From Flavobacterium caseinilyticum (GTDB lineage Bacteria > Bacteroidota > Bacteroidia > Flavobacteriales > Flavobacteriaceae): 64,000 bases of DNA. Location: contig NZ_SMFM01000002.1 in assembly GCF_004349085.1 (NCBI RefSeq), forward strand, positions 248,001 through 312,000, given 5' to 3'. Numbering within the stretch: position 1 is the first letter of the stretch; the number at the start of each line of letters is the position of its first letter. Of the stretch, positions 36,073 through 45,900 are shown one piece after another. The notes beneath the pieces are model-generated. The model was not told where the DNA came from and did not search any database. It worked only from the letters and a program-made list of their open reading frames with translations. Position numbers and translations under genes: made by a program.

Positions 36073-37117
36073 CTTATATAACACACAAATCGAAAGTTTG
36101 TCACTCCACAAAGTTGGAAACAAAAGCCGCAACGAGCCAATTTTTTTATCCAATGAACCGTACCGCCTAAACGACGAAATTACGCCGTTGATCAAAGAAT
36201 TTTTCTTTAAACCGTTCCGCGAAAAAGAAGAAAACTATTTTCAATTCGCTCATGATATTGACCTGGAGTATAATGATATGTATCTTTTTGCTACAAAAAT
36301 CTTTAATAATCCAAGTGATATTCATGATGTTTCTAAAGTTATAACCAAACATTTATTCGAACAATCCAATCATCCGCACATTAAGAACGGAGAAGTTTAC
36401 GTGACGTACTTGACAAATGTTTCTATTGATAACAATGTGGTTGACGCTATTGGAATTTTCAAATCAGAAATAAAAAATGACTTCATTGAACTCAATGAAA
36501 ACGAAAGTCATTTGGATATGATTTTGAAACAAGGAATTTCTTTGGACAAACTAGACAAAGGCTGCATCATTTTCAATTATAAAAAAGAGGAAGGATATAA
36601 GATCCTTACTGTAGATAGCAATCGATACGACAGCCGCTACTGGTTAGAGCATTTTTTATCTGTAGATGCTTTTCACGACGAAAATTTCTTAACAAAGAAG
36701 TATCTTAAGTTTTGTCAGGATTTTGGTAAAGAAGTGATCGCGCCAGCCGAAGACAAAAAAGAAGAGGTGATGTTTATGAATCGTTCGATGAATTATTTCG
36801 CCAAAAATGACGAATTCGAAGAGACAGCATTTTTAAATGAAGTAATTGACAATCCAGATCTAATACCGGAATTCAAAAGTTACAAAGCAGACAAAGGAGA
36901 AAAATACAGCATCGAAGACGTCTCTTCCTTTCCAATATCAAACTCAGCAGTTACCGATGCCAGAAAGAAGTTCAAAAACGTGATTAATCTGGATACCAAT
37001 ATCAGTATCAGATTGGATTTTATCAACCCGGAAAATGCCGAAAAGTTTATCGAGAAAGGTTGGGACGAAGAGCGCCAAATGTATTATTACTTGGCTTATT
37101 TCAATAAAGAAGTATAA
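36065..37117 (+). CDS. Nucleoid-associated protein, NdpA/YejK-like
   Basis: A 350-residue protein that fits the 37-kDa nucleoid-associated family as found in Bacteroidota. It starts LYNTQIESLSLHKVGNKSRNE, then NDEITPLIKEFFFKPFREKEENYFQF, and ends with YYYLAYFNKE. Host versions bind DNA within the nucleoid. A phage copy may compete with or mimic host chromatin. It closes the first part of the early operon; a promoter-like region follows. Confidence 0.78.
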   Translation: MINLYNTQIESLSLHKVGNKSRNEPIFLSNEPYRLNDEITPLIKEFFFKPFREKEENYFQFAHDIDLEYNDMYLFATKIFNNPSDIHDVSKVITKHLFEQSNHPHIKNGEVYVTYLTNVSIDNNVVDAIGIFKSEIKNDFIELNENESHLDMILKQGISLDKLDKGCIIFNYKKEEGYKILTVDSNRYDSRYWLEHFLSVDAFHDENFLTKKYLKFCQDFGKEVIAPAEDKKEEVMFMNRSMNYFAKNDEFEETAFLNEVIDNPDLIPEFKSYKADKGEKYSIEDVSSFPISNSAVTDARKKFKNVINLDTNISIRLDFINPENAEKFIEKGWDEERQMYYYLAYFNKEV

Positions 37118-37124
37118 TTTTTAG

Positions 37125-37139
37125 TATAAATTATTTATA
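37125..37139 (+). promoter_or_regulatory. Phage palindrome TATAAATTATTTATA
   Basis: An odd palindrome extending to GTATAAATTATTTATAC (37124-37140), 12 bases before the next gene. It is a member of the same site family as 31094 and 58970. Confidence 0.55.
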
Positions 37140-37152
37140 CCAATAATATAAT

Positions 37153-37392
37153 ATGACTGAAAATTTGAATCTGGCCTTCCATGAAAAAAGATTGATTGAG
37201 AAGGCCTTATTAAAAACGAAAGGAAATGTTGCCAAAGCCTATCTGTTAAACGTTCCTAAAGAAAATTACATGACGTACAAAACGTATCTGTACAAAATAA
37301 ATCATGTGTACAAAATCGATAAAAAAAATATAAATGAACGAAAACAAAGTACGACAAACGCTGCAGGAAGCGATCCACTTGTGGGGAAATGA
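37153..37392 (+). CDS. Fis-type helix-turn-helix protein
   Basis: A 79-residue protein. EKRLIEKALLKTKGNVAKAYLLNVPKENY fits the Fis/NtrC C-terminal helix-turn-helix pattern (ALxxTxGNVxxAAxLL...). Its gene overlaps the MazG-like gene by 59 bases in another frame. It may regulate the downstream nucleotide-metabolism genes; the preceding palindrome is a possible site. Confidence 0.65.
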   Translation: MTENLNLAFHEKRLIEKALLKTKGNVAKAYLLNVPKENYMTYKTYLYKINHVYKIDKKNINERKQSTTNAAGSDPLVGK

Positions 37393-37798
37393 TGCTCAGA
37401 TAAAGCTGCTTCATGAAGAAATAGGTGAACTTATGCAGGCGATAAGCAAACAGAACAGAAAGCCAAACCCAGAAAACTTCAGTCATTTATGTGAAGAAAT
37501 TGCAGACGTAAAAATAATGTTGAGTCAATTAGAATTAATAACGGATCCAGATGCAGTAGCAGATCATTATTATTTCAAAATGCAAAGGTTACAAAGAAGA
37601 ATTGCAGACGAGAGAACAAGAAGACTGGAAAATATTGAAAAAGCAAAAAGTCAAATTGATCCAGAAAAATACAAATTATTTGCATTGCTATGCGAAATAG
37701 GAACCAGTCCATTAGATAGCCAAATTGACGAACTGATTGCAGAAGTTAAAGAATACTCAGAAATAAAAAAAGAACAAGAATTTAATAACCTTTTTTAA
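37334..37798 (+). CDS. MazG-like NTP pyrophosphohydrolase
   Basis: A 154-residue all-alpha protein with the NTP-PPase metal motif: LHEEIGELMQAI (E28, E29, E32) and EEIADVKIM (E54, E55, D58). It should hydrolyse (d)NTPs to monophosphates, possibly supplying dUMP for the thymidylate synthase encoded 13 bases later or lowering alarmone levels. Phages often carry such genes. Confidence 0.82.
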   Translation: MNENKVRQTLQEAIHLWGNDAQIKLLHEEIGELMQAISKQNRKPNPENFSHLCEEIADVKIMLSQLELITDPDAVADHYYFKMQRLQRRIADERTRRLENIEKAKSQIDPEKYKLFALLCEIGTSPLDSQIDELIAEVKEYSEIKKEQEFNNLF

Positions 37799-37810
37799 CC
37801 AAAAAAAACA

Positions 37811-38740
37811 ATGTCAAAAATAGATCACAAATTTCACGAATTATGCCGCTTAATCCTTACTGCTGGCGTTGAATACAACAACAAGAACAGAGGCGTAAAA
37901 AGACTCCAGATTCCAAGCTTTACGCTTCGCCATGAATTCAAAGACGGATTCCCGGCCATTACCAACAAAAGATTGTATTGGAAAGGAACCACCGGAGAAT
38001 TAATCTGGTTTTTACGTGGCGATAACAACGTAGAATACCTGAACAAAAACGGAATCGTATTCTGGAATGAAGACGCCTATAACTGGCATAAAAAATACGC
38101 GAATCACGTAGTATCGTTTGAGAATTTCCAGGAACGCGGCGTAGGTTCGGTAGGCCAAAACTACTCCGTACAATGGAGGAACTTCAACGGCAAAACAGAT
38201 CAGATCCAATTGCTGATTGACGGCATGAAAAAAGATATTATGTCAAGCCGTTTAAAAGTAAATGCATGGAACCCTAGCGAATTGGACCAAACAGCATTAC
38301 CGCCATGCCATTCTGAATTTCAGATTATTGGCGTGCCATTAGAAAACGGAACTTTTGGTTTTGAATTGCATTGGAACCAGCGCAGCGTAGATACTTTTCT
38401 GGGACTTCCATTAAATATTGCTTCTTATGGATTACTGGCTAAAATGTTAGAGCAAATAACGGGATTCAAAGCATTAGCAATCGAAGGAACTTTAAAATGT
38501 GTTCACTTTTATGATAATCAATACGAAGCGGCAAAGGAATTATTAGAAAGAGATCCGGATCACCATCAAAATTGTGAACTAGAAATAAACGACGAATTCA
38601 AATTAAATTGCGAAGGTTTTGCAAGAGGAATAATCACTTTAGATACATTAATGCAGCTAACAGACATTAATATGTTTAAACTAAAAGGCTACACTTGTGA
38701 TGCTGAAATCAAAGTAGCAATGTTGGCACCAAAACAGTAA
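37811..38740 (+). CDS. thyA: Thymidylate synthase
   Basis: A 309-residue classical ThyA. Catalytic cysteine C166 lies in TALPPCHSEFQ, and the dUMP-binding QRSVDTFLGLPLNIASYGLL signature and a C-terminal region ending KVAMLAPKQ follow. It makes dTMP from dUMP with methylene-tetrahydrofolate. It is longer than E. coli ThyA (264 residues), as in many phage enzymes. It forms a nucleotide-supply unit with the MazG-like gene. Confidence 0.95.
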   Translation: MSKIDHKFHELCRLILTAGVEYNNKNRGVKRLQIPSFTLRHEFKDGFPAITNKRLYWKGTTGELIWFLRGDNNVEYLNKNGIVFWNEDAYNWHKKYANHVVSFENFQERGVGSVGQNYSVQWRNFNGKTDQIQLLIDGMKKDIMSSRLKVNAWNPSELDQTALPPCHSEFQIIGVPLENGTFGFELHWNQRSVDTFLGLPLNIASYGLLAKMLEQITGFKALAIEGTLKCVHFYDNQYEAAKELLERDPDHHQNCELEINDEFKLNCEGFARGIITLDTLMQLTDINMFKLKGYTCDAEIKVAMLAPKQ

Positions 38741-38771
38741 CCATAAATAAATACCTAAAACCCAAATTAAA

Positions 38772-39017
38772 ATGAGAGCATTAGAAGAGTTTGAAATTAC
38801 AAAAATTAAACAAGTTATTGCGGATAAAACAGATGTTGATTTAGAGAAAGTCACTGAAGATTCTAATCTACAAGACCACCTTGGAATAGATAGTCTGGAT
38901 ATAGTGGAGATCATTATAGAGTTGGAAGAAATGTTTAAATGTACCATTCCGGATGAAGACTATGAACATACAGTAAACGTTAAGGACCTGCTCAAAATCG
39001 TAGAGCAAAATTTATAA
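38772..39017 (+). CDS. Acyl carrier protein
   Basis: An 81-residue acidic four-helix protein with the phosphopantetheine site LGIDSLDIVE (S41). The overall pattern DNLxDxLGxDSLDxVE matches fatty-acid ACPs. A holo-ACP carries acyl chains as thioesters. It sits between thymidylate synthase and HU in a phage operon, with no acyltransferase or synthase nearby, so it probably plugs into host enzymes. It is intact, with no obvious sign of decay. Confidence 0.9.
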   Translation: MRALEEFEITKIKQVIADKTDVDLEKVTEDSNLQDHLGIDSLDIVEIIIELEEMFKCTIPDEDYEHTVNVKDLLKIVEQNL

Positions 39018-39021
39018 AATC

Positions 39022-39047
39022 TAAAGTGGTCAAATTCGACCACTTTA
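39022..39047 (+). terminator. 10-bp perfect hairpin after the ACP gene
   Basis: TAAAGTGGTC and GACCACTTTA pair perfectly around AAATTC. The tail is A-rich rather than T-rich, so it may be an mRNA-processing or stability hairpin rather than a true terminator. Confidence 0.5.
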
Positions 39048-39095
39048 AAAATACATTTTAAACCTCGCTTGTATAGGTAAAAGCTAATCTATATT

Positions 39096-39347
39096 ATGAA
39101 TAAAGCACAATTAGTAAAAGAAGTTGCTTCGGCAACAGGGCAAACGCTTGCGGAAGCAAACGCATCAGTAGAAGCAGTTTTAACAGCTATCAAAACTGGA
39201 TTATCAAGTGAAGGTCAAACAAGAGTTTTAGGTTTTGGAGTTTTCAAAAACGTGATCCGAAAAGCCAGATCCGGACGTAATCCTTCAACGGGAGAGATTC
39301 TGTACCTTCCTGAAAAAACAGTGGTAAAATTTAAACCATTTTTCTAA
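39096..39347 (+). CDS. HU-family DNA-binding protein
   Basis: An 83-residue protein with the HU fold. It has the N-terminal MNKAQLVKEVASATG, the body VLGFGVFKNVIRKARSGRNPSTGE (the DNA-wrapping arm) and the end VVKFKPF. It bends and compacts DNA. It is slightly shorter than host HU (90 residues). It is preceded by the hairpin at 39022 and followed by a strong terminator, so it is probably a separate transcript. Confidence 0.93.
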   Translation: MNKAQLVKEVASATGQTLAEANASVEAVLTAIKTGLSSEGQTRVLGFGVFKNVIRKARSGRNPSTGEILYLPEKTVVKFKPFF

Positions 39348-39351
39348 AACC

Positions 39352-39383
39352 AAAAAACCTTACTATAACAGTAAGGTTTTTTT
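39352..39383 (+). terminator. Intrinsic terminator after HU
   Basis: AAAAAACCTTACT / AGTAAGGTTTTTTT, a 13-base-pair stem with a five-base loop and a T run. Confidence 0.9.
39365..39383 (+). repeat. Direct repeat of terminator arm, first copy
   Basis: ATAACAGTAAGGTTTTTTT occurs here and again, identically, at 39642-39660. The two copies bracket the gene 39415-39645, and the second supplies that gene's stop codon. It looks like the footprint of a gene insertion or duplication at the terminator. Confidence 0.7.
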
Positions 39384-39414
39384 CAACACTAACTATTAAT
39401 TAAGATATAAAATT

Positions 39415-39645
39415 ATGATTAGATTTTTAAAAATTACAGGAATTTATCTTGATGATAAAAAAAGCTTTGCATTTTACAATACAGTCACTAATAAATTATT
39501 AGAATTTGATGGAAATCAAGTTTTTGATGATTTAGAAGATTTTGATTTATATTACACTTCAAAATGCGGTTATGATTATGACAGATTAACTGGATTAATT
39601 CCTTTGGGTTATTTTTCTGAAGATTCCAACGAAGCTGACGCATAA
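39415..39645 (+). CDS. Hypothetical phage protein (76 residues)
   Basis: A 76-residue acidic protein (MIRFLKITGIYLDDKKSF at the start). It stands between two copies of the HU terminator arm and may be a small cargo gene added to the end of the early region. No known family. Confidence 0.65.
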   Translation: MIRFLKITGIYLDDKKSFAFYNTVTNKLLEFDGNQVFDDLEDFDLYYTSKCGYDYDRLTGLIPLGYFSEDSNEADA

Positions 39646-39663
39646 CAGTAAGGTTTTTTTTAT

Positions 39664-39671
39664 TATATTTG
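39664..39671 (+). promoter_or_regulatory. -7 promoter box for the lipoprotein gene
   Basis: TATATTTG, a TAnnTTTG match 20 bases before the ATG at 39692, after a T-rich terminator-like run. Confidence 0.5.
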
Positions 39672-39691
39672 GTTAACGAAAATAGTAAACC

Positions 39692-39907
39692 ATGAAAAAT
39701 TTATCTTTAATAGCAATAGCTATAGTATTGTTGTCTTGCTCTAAGGACGATGATTGTCAGATAGTAACAGGATTAGAAGCTGTACAAACCAGTACCGGTT
39801 GGAAATATACAATCGAACTCGATAGAAGCGATCCTATTATTACCAATAAGGCTACCACTGATTTTTACCGGGGACGAAGCGGAATGTGCTTTGAAGGATA
39901 CAAATAA
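39692..39907 (+). CDS. Small phage lipoprotein
   Basis: A 71-residue protein with a lipobox: MKNLSLIAIAIVLLSC then SKDDD, cysteine 16. The mature part is about 55 residues with two further cysteines. It should be lipid-anchored in the cell envelope. Phage lipoproteins often block superinfection, which is a possible role here (inference). It has its own promoter box and is the last gene before the convergence terminator. Confidence 0.75.
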   Translation: MKNLSLIAIAIVLLSCSKDDDCQIVTGLEAVQTSTGWKYTIELDRSDPIITNKATTDFYRGRSGMCFEGYK

Positions 39908-39910
39908 TTA

Positions 39911-39938
39911 AAACGCCCTATTCCGGGCGTTTTTTTGT
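39911..39938 (+). terminator. Bidirectional terminator between early and late operons
   Basis: AAACGCCC / GGGCGTTT with a six-base loop, preceded by A and followed by T runs. It separates the rightward early genes from the leftward late operon, whose last stop codon (39918-39920) lies within it. Confidence 0.88.
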
Positions 39939-42900
39939 TGCTAATTCTTTTTTTAGTTTGTTGTAGGCCTGCATCGTGGCAGGAGTCAATATCCCTTTAG
40001 CTTTTTTCATTTGTATCATTACAGCTCGGCTATCTTTGGATCCGTCAAAAATATCTCCGTAATAATGCATGATCATTAATGCCTTGGCCTCATTTCCTTG
40101 CTCGTATTTTATATCCAGAATTGTTCCGTCAACATCTTTCAATCGGATTTTGTCCTTGATTTTGTTATAAATACGTTTCTTTTCAATCGGTTCCAGCTCT
40201 CCCATTTTAGAATCTAAATCAGCTTTCGAAATTTCTTTGTTTACAAATTGTTTCGTCAGCGTATTAAATTCGGCTTTGGTGCGGTGCTTCTCTATGTTGA
40301 TAGCGTCCAGTTTCTCCTGCATTTCTTTCTTACCTGCTAATTGTCGGTTAAAATCAGAAGTATAACTATGCGTTCTTTTCGTGAACGATTTTAAAGTTGT
40401 CTTCGCTAATTCACTCCCTATTTGTTTCATTCCTTTGTCAGAACCTGCAGCATCGGCACCACCATAAAGCATGCCTACAAATGGATTGGTTCCCGGTGAA
40501 GTAATCAAACTTTCTACAAATCCTTTGGTCCTAACGGGAGATAAACCAAAATTCTCACCAATTTTCTTGTAAAAATCCTCAGTACTCGATAACGTAATCC
40601 CTTCCACTGCTAATGGAACTTTTCCAATATCAAATGATAACGGTTCGTCCTTAAAGAAATCGTATCCGGTTGCATACGTCATAGTCGCCTTGATAGCAGG
40701 ACTTCTGGTAAAAAAACCTGCAGGACTTGTCACGTCAACTGGCATAATATGATTAAAAGCAGATAAACCTTCTGCTGTTATTTTTCCGGCGCTTTTCTTT
40801 TCTTGTCCGGCCAGACTTCGGATCAGGTTATTAAAAATATTATCGGTCAATGACATAACCGGAGCAAGCTCTTGTGCTTTAGCTATTTTTATCACCATAT
40901 ATTGTCCGTCTTCATTTTTAAAAGGAGTTGGAATATTCATGTATTTCTCTTTCTGATAACTACTGATTCCTGCAACAGCATCCAGATAAATTTCATAGGT
41001 CGTTTTGTCTTCATCATCATCGCTTTTCATAGCGGATATTAAAGCTAATGAAATTCCTATTGGCACCGTACTAGCTAATGTAGCGACTTGCAAAACTTTG
41101 GCTGTAGTGCCTACAGGATCTTTTTCAAAGGCCGTTGCAGCTACTCTACCTCCCTGGAAGGCCACATTGATATAAGGAATAAAAGCTTCCATATCTTTAG
41201 TGATGGATCCACCTTGGTTGAAATCCAGAATTCCTCTGGCACTGGCAACTGCTTGACTGTAAATATCGTCAATTTGTTGCTTGTCGGTAACTTCTGAAAT
41301 ATCGCTGAATCTTAGATCTTTCAACTGGTTTTGAATCGTACGCTGAAAAATACCCAAACGAAACATCATTTCGCTGTACTGAGATATTTTATGTAAAGTA
41401 ACTTTATTGAAAATTGATTTGGCAATATCCCTGGTATTGGCTGAAACTGCTTTTTCTAAGACTTGTCCCATTACCGACTCTTTTTTCAACTTTCCTTGTG
41501 AACTCAAAAAATCCATGGCACCACCGTATTCAATGTATTTTTTTAATACATCACTTTGCGGCTTGCGTATTTCTTTGATTGCTTTTGCCACATCTTTTGC
41601 TACCTGAAACATCGCTTTGGGTACAATATTGCTGTACTGATCGGAGAAAGTAAGCGTAAACAAAAAGTCACGCGGCGTATTAACAATCGGAAATGCAGGA
41701 TTATTACCCGTTGCAATGGCTTTGACTAATGCAGCTCCCGAAGCATACGATATGAATTCCTTAGCATTACTGCTTAAAAATCCGGCTACATTATTATTCC
41801 AGGATTCATGTAATTCGTCTTCTAAAAAGAATTCCTGTCGCTGGCCGTTCACGTAATAATACGCTTTCGAAAAGTTCGCAGGAGTTTTGTCGTAAAGGTA
41901 TTTGTTGGTTGTACTATTAAAAGGATTGTCAATGACTTTTGAAGACAATTCCTTGAAATATTTATAAAAACGAACGTCGTCACCTTTCAAATTTTTAGGA
42001 TTTAATTTGTCAAAACGTGCTTTTGCTTTTTGAAATTCGCCCGTCATGAATCGCTTATTGATATTATTCATCGCCATTGCTTTGGACCTGGACGATAACG
42101 AATTAGTAAGCAGCCATTCGGAATTCAAAACCAAACTGTTAGCGTCTCCTTCTGACATAGATTTAATCTGATCTGAACTTAAACCACCGCTATCTACATT
42201 ATTGGTTCGCTTGGCGGTTTCAATATCGCCATTAAAATCAGTGACAAACTGCAAAAATACACGCGGCTGGTAATCTACATCGCTCATAGAATCAAATGAC
42301 TCTTGTGATAGCAATCCGTTATCCAGCATATCTTTTAGTATTCCTTTATACGTGTCAAAATAAGCTTCGGAACGTTCTACCAGCTCATTAAATTTTTCGG
42401 TACCCAATTCCTTTTCTAATTGAGATAAGAATTTCTCCGATTTGTTTTTATCTATAAAATTAGGGTGCGAAACCGGATCCAGTCCTCTAGCTTCACGATT
42501 CGTATCTATTGCAATAAAACGTTTGGCCTGAATGATTTCATCAAGAATAGCGCGTTCTGCTGTAGTCAGTCCTTTGTAAATTTTATTGTAAGCTTCTTCA
42601 AATTGTATTTTAGCTCTACCAGAAGCGCCTTGTGCATTGACAATTAAATTCTGGATCACTTTCATTCCGGATTTATTCAACAAGCTTTTAGCTAAATATT
42701 GGCGGTCCGTGAACTTCTTTACAAAATTACGGTAGGCGTCTCTTATATATTCTGAAGGAAGTTTTTTGTTTTTTAATTCGGCACGTGCTTTTGCAAATGT
42801 GGCCTTCACTTCATTGTAAGCATCCTCTTCTGAAATATTCTCGGAAGCAGCACGATTTAATAAATTCTCAGCTTGGCGTTCGTTGGCCGGATCAATAGCG

Positions 42901-45900
42901 CTTATTTTATTCAAAAAATTAGTCTGAAAATCATTTTCAATATCAGCTTGCTCTGTTTGTGTTAGGTTTTTGAACCAGTCACTTTGTTTTACAGCGTCAA
43001 GTCCTGCCTGAATAATTTCTGCAGCTAATTTACCAGCTTTTACCGCTATTTTCATTGCCTGAATAGCAGCTTTAGCCACAACAATAGGAATTCCCACTGA
43101 TAGGTTGTCTCTACCAAAATCATTAAGCTCCTTTTCAGCATTTTCTAACCATTCCAGGATTTGATCCGGAGTCGATTTGTCGTCTATTTCAAAATTGATT
43201 TCTTTAGTAGAAACCACTTCTCCATTTTCAATTTTTGCTTTTAAATCGGTTAATTGTTTGATCTCTGCCTGAGCATCTTTAATCGCCTGGCGCTCTTTGG
43301 CCGTTGCTTTGTTTCTGGCGTCAACATCTACTCTTTCATCAAAAAGCTTGTTTTCATTCTGGTTTGGTCGCTCTCCAAAAATATCTTCATTGTCTTTTAG
43401 CAATTCTTTATCTAAGAGTTTTGCTTTGCGGTCCAATGCTTCCTTAGCAATTCTAAGGTTTTCATTCGCTTGCGCCAGTTTAGCATTTACTTCTTTTAAT
43501 TCCGGGGATTCAGCATTTATTTCTTTGCCTTTTTCTTGTCCTCCGCGTACTTCTTCGCTATCGCTAATCGCATCGCCTTCATTCGGATCAGGTAATCCTT
43601 GTCGGTCTGATTCGTGTTGGTCGTAGAGTTCTCTTTGCTGTTCTCCTGTAAGGGATTCAATGGATTTTTCGTATTCATTTTGATAGTATTTTAGTTTTTC
43701 ACTTTCGTTCAAATTGTCTTCGGCTTGTACCGCGTCAAATAAGGTTTGTTCTGCTTCAGTTATAAATTCTTTATTCGCTTCAATAGCGTCTGCTTCGTTC
43801 ATGCCGTAGAACGGATCAATTGATCTTTTATACATTTCATGCACACTTTCCTTTACATCATTGACACTGCCAAAACCAGCGATAATATCAATCAAATGAT
43901 CTCTTACTGCCTTTTCATCCAATTCAACAAAATCAGCTCCGGAAACAATCCCTTCCGCTACATTTTCAATGCTAGGTAATTTCTTTGTGGAAAACGGATC
44001 GGTGGCCCACTTGCTGTCCATGTTTCCTACTTCGGTCTGAATACTTTCTTTAGAGAACTTTACGCCTCTGGCAATTTCTAATAACGCATATTCATACTCG
44101 GTAGTAGGTATAAAGTTATCAATACTATCTTGAATTTGCTTTTTATTTTCAATATTTATTTCATTGTCCGATAAACCGCCTTCTGCAATAGCTAATATTT
44201 TGTAATAATTGGCGTTTTTAACAGGTTTGTAGACAGGTTTATTGTCAACCAGTTTTTTTAGCTTCCGTTGCGTGTATTTTGGAACCTCGGTACCGTCTTT
44301 TTTGAAAATCTTTACTTCGCCTTTGCTGTCAGTTTCAACGGTAAATTCAGTTTCCTTACCCCAACTTTTATATTTTACGGTTTTCTTTACAACGTCGCTT
44401 TTCGCTGCAGGTGGTCCTAACAGCTTTTCTACCGCTGTAACTAATTCTGGATTAGATCCATCTAATTTAGCTTTGTGGTATCCTTCTGCAATAGTTTTAG
44501 AATAAGGTTGTGAAAATATTTTATCATCAGCTACAGCGTATTTAAAGTCGGTTACACCTGACGCTAATTGAGCTTTTACTCTATTGTTACCGTCTAATAT
44601 TTTACCATTTTTATCTAGTAAAATTACATTATTAGGCAACTTTCCTCCGTTTTTTAAAAACTCATATATTTTATACGCACTTCCTACTTCTTTATCTATC
44701 TTTTCAGGACTATTTACATACCGATCAAAAGGTAATGCGAAATCACTCTGTTTTATATCTTTGTAATTTATTGTGCCTTCTAATGGTAATGCATTAATTG
44801 CAAAAGCAAAAGCTTGCTCTTTAGGGATTACGGTTTCAAGCGCCTTAGCAGTGCTTTCCACATCTTTTAACGGATCGATTCCTTTATTTTCTCCGGCGTC
44901 AGCGGCACCCGGTACACTTTCTTTTGCAGGACCTTCCGGCTTGGCATTTCCGTTTTCTCCCACATTGTCAGCTCCAATTCGAAGGTTTCCATCAGCAGGA
45001 GTATTTGTTGGCGGTGCTGCTTCATTTGTTCCTTGTTTATTTATTATTTCACTGGACAACAATTCTTTAAAAGAATTTACTGTCGGAGCTATTTTTTCAA
45101 GCGCATTGGTCTTCTGATCAGATGTTAAACTATTAAAAGTCATACCTGGAGGTAAAAAAGCTTTTGCTAATTCCTTTGCGATTTTAGTCAATTCAACTTC
45201 CGTTAATACGTCTTGGTTGTTTCTAACGGAGTCATAGCCTGAATCCTTTGTTGAAAATCTCTTAGTAAGGCTTTCTTTTATTGCAGTTTCTAATTGATAC
45301 TGCTTTTCTTTATTTTTAAAATACTTAGGAATATTTAGTTTGTTATTTATTATATCATTTAAAATGTCCTTAAAAACAGTGTTGTTATGGTTTTCTAATG
45401 TAGATCGGTCTTTTGCATTTTGTCGTATTTCCGAATTTGAATTTATTTTTTCAAAAATCTCCGACTTAGGAATGCCTTGCGCTAAATACTCTTTCTCTAA
45501 TCTTTCAGAAATCTCGTCATGTTTTTTGTCGTAGGAGTCATTATGAGTATTTATCTCTTCTGGAGTGTAAAAAGTTTTCTTAACCTCTTTTGTGTTTGCA
45601 ACAACCGGAGCAACTTCATTTGTTGACGTCGCTGCTTCATTAATAATCTGATTTATTTTGGCATTATATTCTGCCTCTATTTTTCTATTATTAATATAAG
45701 ACGGCGTTTTAACAAGTTCACTTTCTTCAAGTCCTTGTGGCTCTAATAGCAATTTACTATTTCTTTCTTCCTCTAAGTTTTTTAACGTTTCTTTTTGGTT
45801 ATCTGATAGTTCAGAAACACTAGGAACCGGACTAGCTTCCGCAGCCGGTTCTTTCGTGTCAGTCGTAGTTTGCTCAACTACGGGTGGGTTTTGAATTTCT

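Noticed and set aside
39022..39047. Operator for HU autoregulation
   Set aside because: The perfect hairpin has a short loop and lies 49 bases before the ATG with no promoter box beside it; an RNA hairpin is more likely.
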